DNA from: Prolixibacteraceae bacterium
GTDB lineage: Bacteria > Bacteroidota > Bacteroidia > Bacteroidales > Prolixibacteraceae
DNA length: 64,000 nucleotides
Reading direction: 5' to 3'
Assembly (NCBI GenBank): GCA_003537645.1
Contig: DPRM01000077.1
Coordinates: 12,843 to 76,842 of the forward strand
Position numbers and translations under genes: made by a program. The notes below the pieces were generated by a model. That model saw only the letters and a program-made list of their open reading frames with translations, had not been told where the DNA came from and did not search any database. Of this stretch, positions 43,445-51,460 are shown one piece after another (position 1 is the stretch's first letter; each line of letters opens with the position of its first letter).

Positions 43445-44368
43445 ATGGGATTAATACCTGGAATTGGATTAACTGCGAAATCTCAAAGTGGTTCTCCAGC
43501 CGAATTAAAGTATCAACTACATGTAGGCTATGGCGATTATGCTAAAATTTCATCCAATGGTGGGCTTGGATGGAGCAATACATTTTATAATTGGGTGACT
43601 TATAGAAAGCCAGCAATTAACTCGACGGGTCAGTACATGATTTTATCGTTATGGGGAACTTCATTTGCCACATCATCGAATTTTGGAGTTACATGGACAT
43701 TTCAATCAATAAGCACATCCAATGGTTTTGCGGCAGCCATAAGTTCTACGGGTCAGTATCAGGTAGTTTGTTCTACAAATTCCATTATAAGTTTATCTAC
43801 TGATTATGGGGCAACATGGACTGAGAAGAAAATATATGTGACCAATCTGACGACTTCAGGAGTTTCGGTAAGTTCCAATGGACAATACATGGTTGTCGTG
43901 AGTAATTGGGGCGCATTTGTTTCTTCGGATTATGGCTCGAATTGGACATTGGTTTCATCTGGACTTGGAAGTAAATGTGCAATCAGTAGTAGTGGTCAAT
44001 ACATTGTAACTGGGTTCACTACGGCTACATATATGAGGGTGAGTACCAATTATGGAGTCTCATTTAACTCCGTAGGAGACACGGCGATTATAAATGATGT
44101 CGATTGCAGTTCCAGTGGGATGTATCAATTAGCATCTGGTTCCGGGTACATGAGAGTATCGAGCAATTATGGTACAAGTTGGACTAATATTTACTATCCT
44201 GGGGTATCTTTTATCGGTGTGGCTTTAAGTAGCAGTGGAAAATATCAAAAAGCAGTTGGCGCAAATAATTTCATATATGAATCAAATGATTTTGGACTTA
44301 CCTGGAATGTAACTTCAATACCATCTTTGAGCAACCCTTACCTTGCAATGCAAAAATTTGCCACTTAA
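43445..44368 (+). CDS. phage tail protein with seven Asp-box-like repeats (predicted beta-propeller)
   Basis: The 307-residue product consists of seven repeats of about 40 residues. Each has SSxGQYM/Q followed by S-x-DYG-x-x-W (for example SSTGQYQVVC then STDYGATWT; SSNGQYMVVV then SSDYGSNWT). This is the Asp-box (BNR) motif of sialidase-like propellers, and seven copies would form one closed ring. No catalytic triad is apparent, so a receptor-binding module is more likely than an enzyme. It lies among fibre genes. Confidence 0.8.
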   Translation: MGLIPGIGLTAKSQSGSPAELKYQLHVGYGDYAKISSNGGLGWSNTFYNWVTYRKPAINSTGQYMILSLWGTSFATSSNFGVTWTFQSISTSNGFAAAISSTGQYQVVCSTNSIISLSTDYGATWTEKKIYVTNLTTSGVSVSSNGQYMVVVSNWGAFVSSDYGSNWTLVSSGLGSKCAISSSGQYIVTGFTTATYMRVSTNYGVSFNSVGDTAIINDVDCSSSGMYQLASGSGYMRVSSNYGTSWTNIYYPGVSFIGVALSSSGKYQKAVGANNFIYESNDFGLTWNVTSIPSLSNPYLAMQKFAT

Positions 44369-44387
44369 TAAGTATATACCAGAAAGC

Positions 44388-44882
44388 ATGAAACATTTAA
44401 TTAAAAACAACGAGATTGTACAGTCGGGAATTCCCGGAACTTTTACCCGTGAATCGGGCGAGTTATTTTTAGGCGGTTACGAAACGCGGACAGACCTGCA
44501 TTATGAAGATGGCTGGAGGGATGAACTGTTTCCCGAATTCGATCCGCTCACCGAAGTGATTGGAGAGCCATATTACGACAGCACAAGCGATTTGGTGCTG
44601 TACGTGATTAACCCCCGAACAGTGGATGTGACAGCCGAAAAAGCGAGGTTGTATGCCGAGTTGGAACATTTACGCACGGAGATGTCGAACGTGATAGTAC
44701 AGGCACGGTTGAACTATGACCCTGAACCGGCACGGCTCACGGAGTTGATGCCCTACGTTCGTACAATGTACGGATTAGCGAAGTCGGAGATTGAAGCTCT
44801 GACCGAACAAACGGTATTGGCCTACAAATTACGGTCGGAGAAGTATGAGCAAATGTTGGGAATACTGAAAAGCTTCCTGTAA
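44388..44882 (+). CDS. probable tail fibre assembly chaperone
   Basis: The 164-residue product starts with MKHLIKNNEIVQSGIPGTF, has a beta N-terminal half (DGWRDELFPEFDPLTEVIG) and a helical C-terminal half with heptad-like pattern (KARLYAELEHLRTEMSNVIV). Its position directly after the fibre genes and this two-part build suit a fibre chaperone. The ATG at 44388 is used; 44343 would overlap the preceding gene. Confidence 0.6.
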   Translation: MKHLIKNNEIVQSGIPGTFTRESGELFLGGYETRTDLHYEDGWRDELFPEFDPLTEVIGEPYYDSTSDLVLYVINPRTVDVTAEKARLYAELEHLRTEMSNVIVQARLNYDPEPARLTELMPYVRTMYGLAKSEIEALTEQTVLAYKLRSEKYEQMLGILKSFL

Positions 44883-44887
44883 AAATC

Positions 44888-44896
44888 AGTCCTTTC
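44888..44896 (+). promoter_or_regulatory. TGTCCTTTC-like motif, site 4
   Basis: The site reads AGTCCTTTC, one mismatch to the other five. It lies 51 bp ahead of the next gene. Confidence 0.35.
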
Positions 44897-44946
44897 GGTA
44901 CAAAAAAGGAAACCGGACTTTTACGAAACTGATAATTTAAGAAGCC

Positions 44947-46890
44947 ATGCTTACAGCGACATTAAACGGTTTTGTAATCCCGGTTCCGGCTGATTTTTCG
45001 ATGCAACTGACCTGGAAATCGCCCGTCTGCGATTTTGAGAAGATCCCGGGAGGCTACGGCCTTGGAATCTCGTTTCCGGAGAACGAATACACGCGGCCCA
45101 TCTTTGGCAACTCCGAGCGTTTCAGCAAATCCAGGGGAGGAAAAGACCAGCATTTCCCCAGCTTTGAAATCCGGTTTTCCGGAGTCCTGCTGATGTCCGG
45201 AACCCTTAAAATAACCGGAGTATTTAAAAAATCCTACGAATGCTCGCTGATAGACCAGGTAGGAGTTTTGGGAGAGAAGGAGCAGGAGCGCGACATTCTG
45301 GATATCCCCGTGTTCTCAAAAATAATGAATTGGGAACAGAGCAGTAATTACAATCCGATGGATCACCCGTATTGCTGTTTTCCGGTTTTGAACCCCAGCT
45401 TTTTCAATGAAAAAGGCTTGACCGTCAAGCGCGCGTCATTCGCCAATGTACCGGGCAAAGGGCTGATAGAAGACGGCGATTACGACATTGAGGTGATGAG
45501 TTATCTGTTTCAAAAAACCGCGGGTCGTTACGTGAATCAGCAGCTTGATGGAAAGGTACAAATGGAGCCCTCGCAAATTGATTTGTCGGTCACCACCGAA
45601 AAGGGGAACACCTACCAAACGGGGCGGGCGACAGTTGTTTCCCCATTCTTTTTCCTGAACCATGTGATCAGGGAAGCTTTGAAAGACAATGATTTTCAGA
45701 TCACTGAAAACTTTCTGGATCAGGATGATCAGTTAAAAAACCTGTGCATTTACAACAATTACGACATTACCACTACCCGGTACCTGCAATCGGGCGAAAT
45801 AAGCTACATCGAAAGCCCTTACCGGATTGATTCGAACGGGAACTATATTTACGAGTTTCCACAGGGCATGGCATCTTCCGCCGGGCTTAAAGTTTACAGC
45901 TATGTCCGCGAATATTTCAGGATCGTACTTGATCAGGACCATCTGCCGGTTATGGGCAACCTGTTTACCCCCAAAAATCACCTTCCCCGAATGAAGGTAG
46001 GCGACCTGATCTTATCGACCCAAAACCTGGCCAATGTCTGTTTTCATTTTTTGCCTGACAATACAGTAAGAATCCACTCACGCGAGCACATCCTGAAGGG
46101 CGAAGTCACCGATCTGGATCCTTATATTTTGGGAGAATGGCAGATTGGTCAGCAGAAGAGTGTTGCTCTGAAATTTACTCGTGAACACGACCCGCAGGAC
46201 CTGGTTTTTGCCGAACGGTTTAATGACCTAAGCGACCGCAGGGCAGATATCAAAGCGCCGGTTGCTGACTGGCCTGGCTTATGGGCTATTCAAAATCCGA
46301 TAGAGGGAGAGATCCGGTTAATGAGCTCTAACAATACTTATTACGAGTATCGGTGGATCACACAGGAAAAAGTAGAAGGCCAGACAATGGCATCCGACAC
46401 CACCGATGTAATGGGCTGGGAAGAGATAAGCATCGGCCTTCAGAACGGTTGGTATTGCTTTGGGCGTGAAGACGTGGAAGAAATAAAAACAACGTGGTCG
46501 GCCTGTTACGGCAATGAGCAGCTGACCCTTGTCAGCCAGCAGGGAAATATGAACAGCTGGAAAGCCCGGCAGCAGGCATTTACGCCGCGGCTGATGATCA
46601 GTGGCCCGAACAATACCGGAGGATCGCAGCAACCCGGATTCTCGTTCGAGTACGAAAATCAGGGCAACGGATTGCTACCGGTTTACTGGAAAGAATGGAA
46701 CCAGTTTTGGGCCAACCGGCTGGCCGTTTCCGCAGAGTTTGATTTTCCGGTGAATGTACTTCGGCACCTGATTTACAACATTTGCCAAAAATACCGTACC
46801 CGCGAGGGTGAATTTTTGATTGAAGAAATGAGCTGCGAACTCTTTGTTGACCGCATTGGCACCACCGAAATTAAAGGATTCAAAGTTTAG
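44947..46890 (+). CDS. phage baseplate / tail hub-like protein
   Basis: The 647-residue product has an N-terminal beta domain (LTATLNGFVIPVPADFSMQLTW) and a middle part (NPSFFNEKGLTVKRASFANVPG). A region TTTRYLQSGEISYIESPYRI and MKVGDLILSTQNLANVCFHF leads to a C-terminal EFDFPVNVLRHLIYNICQKY. Size and location before the lysis genes suit a tail-associated hub protein. Family not recognised. Confidence 0.6.
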   Translation: MLTATLNGFVIPVPADFSMQLTWKSPVCDFEKIPGGYGLGISFPENEYTRPIFGNSERFSKSRGGKDQHFPSFEIRFSGVLLMSGTLKITGVFKKSYECSLIDQVGVLGEKEQERDILDIPVFSKIMNWEQSSNYNPMDHPYCCFPVLNPSFFNEKGLTVKRASFANVPGKGLIEDGDYDIEVMSYLFQKTAGRYVNQQLDGKVQMEPSQIDLSVTTEKGNTYQTGRATVVSPFFFLNHVIREALKDNDFQITENFLDQDDQLKNLCIYNNYDITTTRYLQSGEISYIESPYRIDSNGNYIYEFPQGMASSAGLKVYSYVREYFRIVLDQDHLPVMGNLFTPKNHLPRMKVGDLILSTQNLANVCFHFLPDNTVRIHSREHILKGEVTDLDPYILGEWQIGQQKSVALKFTREHDPQDLVFAERFNDLSDRRADIKAPVADWPGLWAIQNPIEGEIRLMSSNNTYYEYRWITQEKVEGQTMASDTTDVMGWEEISIGLQNGWYCFGREDVEEIKTTWSACYGNEQLTLVSQQGNMNSWKARQQAFTPRLMISGPNNTGGSQQPGFSFEYENQGNGLLPVYWKEWNQFWANRLAVSAEFDFPVNVLRHLIYNICQKYRTREGEFLIEEMSCELFVDRIGTTEIKGFKV

Positions 46891-46911
46891 TGTGATTTTT
46901 CTGTCCTTTCC

Positions 46912-46920
46912 GCTCCAGTT
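46912..46920 (+). promoter_or_regulatory. TGTCCTTTC motif, site 5
   Basis: The motif lies 22 bp after the hub-like gene stop and 71 bp ahead of the holin-like gene. Confidence 0.45.
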
Positions 46921-46990
46921 CCCCAGGGCTATTTTTGAAATCAGAATAAGCATCAGCATCAGCATCAAAAAAAAAGCAAAAACAAAAAAA

Positions 46991-47191
46991 ATGAAAGAAA
47001 CACCCAAAGCCGGAGCCCTTGGCACGATCGCCCCCTTTTTGTTTGGTTCGGTACTTCATCTTGACAAGGCCACGCAGGACGAGATCACCTTTTGGCTGCA
47101 GAGTACAGCATTTGTTATATCGCTGATTGTGGGAGTTTTGACCATCTGCATTTCAATTAAAAAAATAAGGGATAAAAATGGCAAAGTTTGA
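46991..47191 (+). CDS. holin-like small membrane protein
   Basis: The 66-residue product has one clear membrane helix (FWLQSTAFVISLIVGVLTICISI, residues 35-57) and the basic tail KKIRDKNGKV. The ATG at 46991 is preceded by an A-rich stretch; an open frame extends upstream into the previous gene but gives no plausible start. It overlaps the lysozyme gene by 14 bp, the usual holin-endolysin arrangement. Confidence 0.7.
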   Translation: MKETPKAGALGTIAPFLFGSVLHLDKATQDEITFWLQSTAFVISLIVGVLTICISIKKIRDKNGKV

Positions 47192-47705
47192 AAGAGCGTA
47201 TGAGTTAATGCTTGCCCGTGAGGGCGGATATGTGAATGATTGTGATGATCCGGGGGGTGAAACCTACAAAGGTATAGCCCGGAAAAAGCAATCCGAATGG
47301 GTGGGCTGGCAGATCATCGACCGGATGAAGCTGCAACTGAATTTTCCGGCCAATATGGAGGGCAATCAGTTACTTCAGCAAGAGATCGCACGGTTTTATA
47401 AATCGATGTTTTGGGACAAGGTAGGTGGAGACCTTGTTAACAATCAGGAGCTTGCCGATTTGGTGTTTGATTTTGCCGTTAATGCGGGCGTGTCAGCCAG
47501 TGTTGGCTTGGCACAGAAGGTGGTTGGTTCTGCTTGCGACGGGGTGATGGGTCTCATGACCATCGAAGCGATCAACCGCTTTGATCCGGATCATTTCGCT
47601 GCCGCCTTTATGGTTGAAAAATGCCGCAAATACCTTTCAATTTGCAAGAAAAGACCCGAAAGCCGAAAGTACTTTTTCGGTTGGATAGACCGGGCAGTCA
47701 ATTGA
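47178..47705 (+). CDS. GH108-family phage lysozyme (endolysin)
   Basis: The 175-residue product has the GH108 signature LAREGGYVNDCDDPGGETYKG, with the probable catalytic Glu15 in E-G-G-Y, then RFYKSMFWDKVGGD and the C-terminal peptidoglycan-binding-3 part (FDFAVNAGVSASVGLAQKVVG). It hydrolyses peptidoglycan for release. It lies between the holin-like and spanin-like genes. Confidence 0.93.
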   Translation: MAKFERAYELMLAREGGYVNDCDDPGGETYKGIARKKQSEWVGWQIIDRMKLQLNFPANMEGNQLLQQEIARFYKSMFWDKVGGDLVNNQELADLVFDFAVNAGVSASVGLAQKVVGSACDGVMGLMTIEAINRFDPDHFAAAFMVEKCRKYLSICKKRPESRKYFFGWIDRAVN

Positions 47706-47741
47706 TATATAGTCAGATAGAAAATTTAAATGTAAAAAAAA

Positions 47742-48050
47742 ATGACATTTTTCTCTAATTGCTGGAAATACCTGTCATTGATATTTTTCGGAGTTATTGC
47801 AGGATTGGTGTACGCGATGAAACAATTAAAGCCCTCAATAAACACGGTTAATGCAGAAAGTTACATTGCAATGCAGAACCATCAAATCGGGAAGCTAAAG
47901 CAAAGAGGAGAGGGGAATACCCAGAATCTTCCGCCACTTCCGGCTATTTCCGGGAGAAAAGAAATCAGGAAACTCCGTTGTGCTGCCAGGCGTGAGCGCC
48001 GTCTTCAAAAAGCAACAGAAACGAAAGAACAAGCTTCGGAAGACAATTGA
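47742..48050 (+). CDS. spanin-like membrane protein
   Basis: The 102-residue product has one N-terminal membrane helix (residues 8-26), then a coiled-coil-prone stretch (YIAMQNHQIGKLKQRGEG) and a very basic tail (RKLRCAARRERRLQKATETK). This arrangement and the location behind the endolysin suggest an i-spanin-like lysis protein. Sequence homology cannot be judged here. Confidence 0.55.
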   Translation: MTFFSNCWKYLSLIFFGVIAGLVYAMKQLKPSINTVNAESYIAMQNHQIGKLKQRGEGNTQNLPPLPAISGRKEIRKLRCAARRERRLQKATETKEQASEDN

Positions 48051-48087
48051 AAGCGCTTGTTTTATTAATGATTGTGATTGAATCAGC

Positions 48088-48119
48088 ACCCGAAATCTTC
48101 AACAGGTTTCGGGTTTTTT
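48088..48119 (+). terminator. terminator after the lysis genes
   Basis: ACCCGAAA / TTTCGGGT with an 11-nt loop is followed by TTTTTT. It closes the structural/lysis operon. Confidence 0.85.
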
Positions 48120-48180
48120 AATGTTATTTTATTGATGTTACAGACAGGATTCAGGCTTTCCATAGTACAAAGAAATATTT

Positions 48181-48445
48181 CTCTCCTACAATTTTGGCGC
48201 GAAGTTATTGATCGCCAGCCGGAAAAGTCAAGGGAGCTTTTCTCCTTCCTGATGGGAAATGAAAAGCTTGCTTCGCACTCGGTCACCTTTTTGCCCCATG
48301 CCCCATGCCCTTAGCTCCATGCTCCAAGCAAAAACCTGACATTCCGCCCTTGACTAGAATCCGCCTGGCTCAATGTGCAGATGGCTCAAAATTAACTGGC
48401 GAGCCAGAAGCCAATAAAAATCCGCAGGGCAGCGGTGACAAACTC
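48181..48445 (+). promoter_or_regulatory. radC RNA motif, long form, copy 1
   Basis: The last 48 nt before the start codon have the core AACTGGCGAGCCAGAAGCC, AAT-AAAA, then CCGC-AGGGCA-GCGG. The stem CCGC/GCGG covaries with CCGG/CCGG and CCCA/TGGG in other copies. Upstream, about 200 nt (starting CTCTCCTACAATTTTGGCGC) are shared with the copies at 50429, 52761 and 62775. This corresponds to the radC RNA motif known from 5' UTRs of DNA-interacting protein genes. Confidence 0.75.
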
Positions 48446-48886
48446 ATGAGTTTATTTTCAGAAGAAGATTTGATTTTTTCTTTCAGTACCAAAGATGCTG
48501 TCGAAGAAGGGTCTCTGGTCAAAGTTGACCAAAAGATTTTGAAGGAAGCCGGTATAAAACTCCCGGTTTACCTGACCCGTGCTGTTTGGGATAAATACGT
48601 TGAAGTCCCCGACGTACCCAATGCCGGGCAATCCATCGATGGCCGGCTGTGGGATGTGCTGTATATGTTCCTGTTTGCCGCCAGAGCTTGTTCCGGTAAT
48701 ATGCTGACCTACCAGCTGAATGTGGTACTGGCTGACAAGGGTGACTGGGAACCGAACGAAAAGCTGGATCCCGACATGAATGGTGACCGCACGATGCGTC
48801 TGATTACACTCAAAGCCGTTATGCAGGCACAGGATTTTGACGATCCGTCACCGGCCATATTTATCATGAAACCATCGGAGGATTGA
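48446..48886 (+). CDS. DUF6573-like protein
   Basis: The 146-residue product starts MSLFSEEDLIFSFSTKDAVEEGSLVKVD and continues EAGIKLPVYLTRAVWDKYVEVP and GRLWDVLYMFLFAARAC, the pattern of a family (DUF6573) found on plasmids, phages and conjugative elements. The start is set by the radC RNA core that ends 6 nt before the ATG; a frame extending to 48305 is UTR. Function unknown. The next gene starts 2 bp after its stop. Confidence 0.8.
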   Translation: MSLFSEEDLIFSFSTKDAVEEGSLVKVDQKILKEAGIKLPVYLTRAVWDKYVEVPDVPNAGQSIDGRLWDVLYMFLFAARACSGNMLTYQLNVVLADKGDWEPNEKLDPDMNGDRTMRLITLKAVMQAQDFDDPSPAIFIMKPSED

Positions 48887-48888
48887 TT

Positions 48889-49068
48889 ATGACACGCATC
48901 ATCAAACTCCAGCCGCATTACAGACAGGGAAAATGGGACATGAAACCCAAAGTAGTTCCCAAACTCACCCTCCAGGGAAACTGGCTTCAGGACGCCGGGT
49001 TTCAACCTTCCAAACTTATCAAAGTGGCCGTTTCCGACGGCAAACTGGTGATTACTTCAGTAGAATAG
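48889..49068 (+). CDS. SymE-like toxin (type I addiction family)
   Basis: The 59-residue product contains VVPKLTLQGNWLQDAGFQPS then LIKVAVSDGKLVITSVE, the SymE core (L-x-G-x-WL-x-x-AGF followed by hydrophobic strands), an AbrB-like swapped-hairpin derivative. SymE proteins compact the nucleoid or act on RNA and are usually repressed by an antisense RNA; I see no clear antisense gene. It is coupled to the DUF6573 gene (2-bp gap) and so shares its radC RNA. Confidence 0.8.
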   Translation: MTRIIKLQPHYRQGKWDMKPKVVPKLTLQGNWLQDAGFQPSKLIKVAVSDGKLVITSVE

Positions 49069-49074
49069 AAACAT

Positions 49075-49127
49075 TAACCGGGTGTGCCAGAAACCCCTGC
49101 AAGTCCCAAAGGCATGGGCATTTACTT
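49075..49127 (+). promoter_or_regulatory. radC RNA motif, short form, copy 2
   Basis: TTAACCGGGTGTGCCAGAAA, then CCCA-AAGGCA-TGGG, then TTTACTT up to the ATG. The stem CCCA/TGGG is a compensatory variant. It begins 6 bp after the upstream stop, so it lies inside an operon-like run of genes. Confidence 0.7.
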
Positions 49128-49325
49128 ATGCTTGAACTTGATATACAAACTACCGACAGGCTTCTGAATGGAATGCTTTGGACACTTGGCCCTTATCTGG
49201 ACGAAAGAGGCGCAATCATGGAACGGCCCTGGTTGTTCGAACTGGCCGAAAGCTACAACGAAATTGTCTGCAAACTGCCTTACGGCTGGAAGCTCGAACA
49301 TCATCAAACACTTCATTACGAATAA
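49128..49325 (+). CDS. hypothetical small accessory protein
   Basis: The 65-residue acidic soluble protein reads LELDIQTTDRLLNGMLWTLG, ending HHQTLHYE. The start is set by the radC RNA core directly upstream; longer frames would translate the RNA. No family recognised. It is likely co-transcribed with the gene 18 bp downstream. Confidence 0.65.
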   Translation: MLELDIQTTDRLLNGMLWTLGPYLDERGAIMERPWLFELAESYNEIVCKLPYGWKLEHHQTLHYE

Positions 49326-49343
49326 CCTTAAAAACTTACAGAC

Positions 49344-49751
49344 ATGGATTATTTAACCATTGGATCCAATGGATTTGCCCAGCTTGGCGATCCCAACTAC
49401 AATGACAAAATGAAAGCTGAATTGAAAGTTCTGCTGAATCACTTCCGCCAAAACTATCCAGTTCTACAATGTTTCAAATCAATTGCCTACTATTCAACCA
49501 AAACTTTCGCCCACGATTTTGGTATTTATCAGGAAGTGGTGCTTTGGTACAATCGTGAGTATATTGAGGAACTGTATGAATCGGAATCCGAAGCAGATCA
49601 GGAATTATCCGATTTGTTTTGGACTTGGTTCCGGATTATCGAAGCGGTTGATCTTGAATCGGAAGACCTGACCGATCAGATCAAAGCGGATTATCTGAAA
49701 TCAATCGATGTTTCCAAGGCTGAACATTTATCAGTTTTGAAAGCATCTTGA
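49344..49751 (+). CDS. hypothetical accessory protein
   Basis: The 135-residue acidic, mainly helical protein reads DYLTIGSNGFAQLGDPNYND... and has a Glu/Asp-rich region (EELYESESEADQELSDLFW). It resembles small phage or ICE proteins of unknown function. A strong terminator follows 6 bp after the stop. Confidence 0.7.
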   Translation: MDYLTIGSNGFAQLGDPNYNDKMKAELKVLLNHFRQNYPVLQCFKSIAYYSTKTFAHDFGIYQEVVLWYNREYIEELYESESEADQELSDLFWTWFRIIEAVDLESEDLTDQIKADYLKSIDVSKAEHLSVLKAS

Positions 49752-49757
49752 AAGAAA

Positions 49758-49783
49758 AGGGGGATTTACATCCCCTTTTTTTG
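49758..49783 (+). terminator. accessory-gene terminator
   Basis: AAGGGGGAT-TTAC-ATCCCCTT with a T run is followed by GGTCGCTAAC. The tail GGTCG is common to most terminators of this accessory region. Confidence 0.85.
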
Positions 49784-50148
49784 GTCGCTAACCCAAAAAT
49801 CCCGAATCAATGAAGTGTTGAATTTTCCTGAAACAATCAAAAACGACTGGTATAAGATGTTTAGTTCCCTGGTTAAAATGCGGCTTCACTTATAAACCAA
49901 ATTTCCGAAAAAGTCTTCCCATCCGGTTTCCTAAGTCTGCGCTGTTTTTAAGTGGTTTTCACTTGTGGTTTTGTATCGAAAAATCTGTGCTAAGGTATTG
50001 TCATTATTCTGAACTGCTCTGGCAGGCTACCCAAGGATTTTCCCGGCATATCCTCACTTCATTTCATTGCGTTCCGGTATTCCAGTTCCTCCTTGTGTAT
50101 TCAGATATAGCCAATCGAACCTGCGCAAATTTTTAACAAAACTACACT
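49784..50148 (+). promoter_or_regulatory. long 5' leader, second UTR family, copy 1
   Basis: No gene is seen in these 365 bp. The segment TTTTCCCGGCATATCCTCA (about 50038-50056) followed some 25 bp later by TTCCGGTATTCCAGTT recurs at 53822-53880 ahead of the gene at 53948. It lacks the radC RNA core. It is presumably promoter plus structured leader of the small gene at 50149. Confidence 0.5.
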
Positions 50149-50319
50149 ATGAAAACTTACACATTAAAAACCGCCGCGCAGATCAACGAAACCAACACTG
50201 TATGGGAAGCCTTCGTAGAGTACCTCAATTCAGTTTATTTCGAGGGAGCCGCCGATGAACTCGACCGGGAACTGATAGACTTCGAATACCAGTCATACCT
50301 TGAATGTTACTGCAGATAA
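50149..50319 (+). CDS. small acidic accessory protein
   Basis: The 56-residue product starts MKTYTLKTAAQINETNTVWE, ends DFEYQSYLECYCR, and is strongly acidic. The gene has a clear start behind the second-family leader and a strong terminator 26 bp after its stop, which support it being real. Overlapping frames on this strand lack such signals. Function unknown. Confidence 0.65.
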   Translation: MKTYTLKTAAQINETNTVWEAFVEYLNSVYFEGAADELDRELIDFEYQSYLECYCR

Positions 50320-50344
50320 ACAGTAACATTCAAAATAAAATACC

Positions 50345-50369
50345 AAGGAGGCAAAAGCCTCCTTTTTTA
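50345..50369 (+). terminator. accessory-gene terminator
   Basis: AAGGAGGC-AAAA-GCCTCCTT with a T run closes the unit of the small gene at 50149. Confidence 0.85.
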
Positions 50370-50428
50370 TTGTCCAAAAGTCTGTGTTCATTGGTGTAAT
50401 AGGTGATAACAGAATCATAGAAAACTCT

Positions 50429-50683
50429 CTCTCCTACAATTTGGGCGCGAAGTTATTGATCGCCAGCCGGAAAAGTCAAGGGAGCTTTTCTCCTTCCTGA
50501 TGGGAAATGAAAAGCTTGCTTCGCACTCGGTCACCTTTTTGCCCCATGCCCTTAGCTCCATGCTCCAAGCAAAAACCTGACATGCGCCCTTGACAATAAT
50601 CCGCCTGGCTCAATGACGGGTTGGCTCAAAATTAACAGGCGAGCCAGAAGCCAATAAAAACCCGGAAGGCACCGGTGAATCAC
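50429..50683 (+). promoter_or_regulatory. radC RNA motif, long form, copy 3
   Basis: The core TTAACAGGCGAGCCAGAAGC, AATAAAA, CCGG-AAGGCA-CCGG ends 9 nt before the ATG. The upstream 200 nt match copy 1 closely, including GATCGCCAGCCGGAAAAGTC and CTTGACAATAATCCGCCTGG. A TTGGCTC stretch just upstream can pair with GAGCCAG of the core. Confidence 0.75.
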
Positions 50684-51166
50684 ATGAAATTTTTCGAAGG
50701 CATTACAACACTTAACGATCTGCGCCGCGAATACCGCCGCCTGGCCTTTCTGTATCATCCCGATAAGGGTGGCGATACGGCCATCATGCAGCTAATTAAC
50801 GACCAGTACGACCGGCTTTCAAAGAAACTAATCAGCGGTAATACCGATTTTTCTGAAGCCAGGAAGGAATACGAGCAGCAGGTTTCCGAAGAAATGCGGG
50901 AAATGATCGACCGCGTTATCTTCCTGCAAGGCGTTGAAATCGAAGTCATCGGCGGCTGGATCTGGATAACTGGCAACACCTTCCCGCTGCGGTCAACGCT
51001 CAAAGGGCTGGGCTTCATGTTCAGCCATGCCAAAACAGCCTGGTACTGGCACAAAGGCGATTACTCCAAAAAATCGGGCAAGCTGCTCTCAATGGACCAA
51101 ATGCGCGACCTGTTTGGTTCTCAAAAAATCCAGACAAAAACCGAAACAGCCAATCAACTTCATTAA
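50684..51166 (+). CDS. J-domain (DnaJ-like) accessory protein
   Basis: The 160-residue product has a short J-domain at its start: LNDLRREYRRLAFLYHPDKGGD, with the HPD motif that stimulates DnaK ATPase, then a helix pair (INDQYDRLSKKLISG). The C-terminal half (GVEIEVIGGWIWITGNTFPL, then FMFSHAKTAWYWH) is a distinct domain seen in many phage and ICE J-proteins. It has no Gly/Phe or zinc region. Start set by the radC RNA. May recruit host DnaK for element replication; inferred. Confidence 0.85.
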   Translation: MKFFEGITTLNDLRREYRRLAFLYHPDKGGDTAIMQLINDQYDRLSKKLISGNTDFSEARKEYEQQVSEEMREMIDRVIFLQGVEIEVIGGWIWITGNTFPLRSTLKGLGFMFSHAKTAWYWHKGDYSKKSGKLLSMDQMRDLFGSQKIQTKTETANQLH

Positions 51167-51220
51167 TTAACCGGGCGTGCCAGATGCTCATAAAAGTCCC
51201 AAAGGCATGGGCAAATACCA
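51167..51220 (+). promoter_or_regulatory. radC RNA motif, short form, copy 4
   Basis: TTAACCGGGCGTGCCAGATG, CTCATAAAAGT, then CCCA-AAGGCA-TGGG, then CAAATACCA directly before ATG. The copy overlaps the end of the upstream J-domain gene region, so it acts within a polycistronic transcript or as processed leader. Confidence 0.75.
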
Positions 51221-51406
51221 ATGTACATTCCAGAATTCAATCACTTACACATCAAGGGTATGACCTGCCAGTTAATAAAAGAAACAAAAAGAGGTTGGCA
51301 GGTTTTACAACAAGACAAACCAAACAAGAAACCCAAGACCCAGTTTTACGACGGTATCTATTTTTCAAAAGAAAAGGGTGTTTGGAAAAGAATTTCAATT
51401 CAGTAA
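51221..51406 (+). CDS. hypothetical small accessory protein
   Basis: The 61-residue, basic, beta-rich product starts MYIPEFNHLHIKGMTCQLIK and has the repeat-like KEKGVWKRISIQ end. No family recognised. It sits between two short radC RNA copies, each ending at a start codon. Confidence 0.65.
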   Translation: MYIPEFNHLHIKGMTCQLIKETKRGWQVLQQDKPNKKPKTQFYDGIYFSKEKGVWKRISIQ

Positions 51407-51460
51407 CTAACCGGGCGTGCCAGATGCTCATAAAAGTCCGGAAGGCACCGGCAAATACCA
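51407..51460 (+). promoter_or_regulatory. radC RNA motif, short form, copy 5
   Basis: Nearly identical to copy 4 except that the stem is CCGG-AAGGCA-CCGG instead of CCCA/TGGG: two paired changes in otherwise matching sequence, direct evidence for base pairing. Ends at the ATG of the zinc-ribbon gene. Confidence 0.75.

Noticed and set aside
50631..50683. Glutamine riboswitch or another metabolite riboswitch ahead of the accessory genes
   Set aside because: The GGCGAGCCAG core, A-x-GGCA hairpin loop and downstream radC gene fit the radC RNA motif; the controlled genes are not metabolic.
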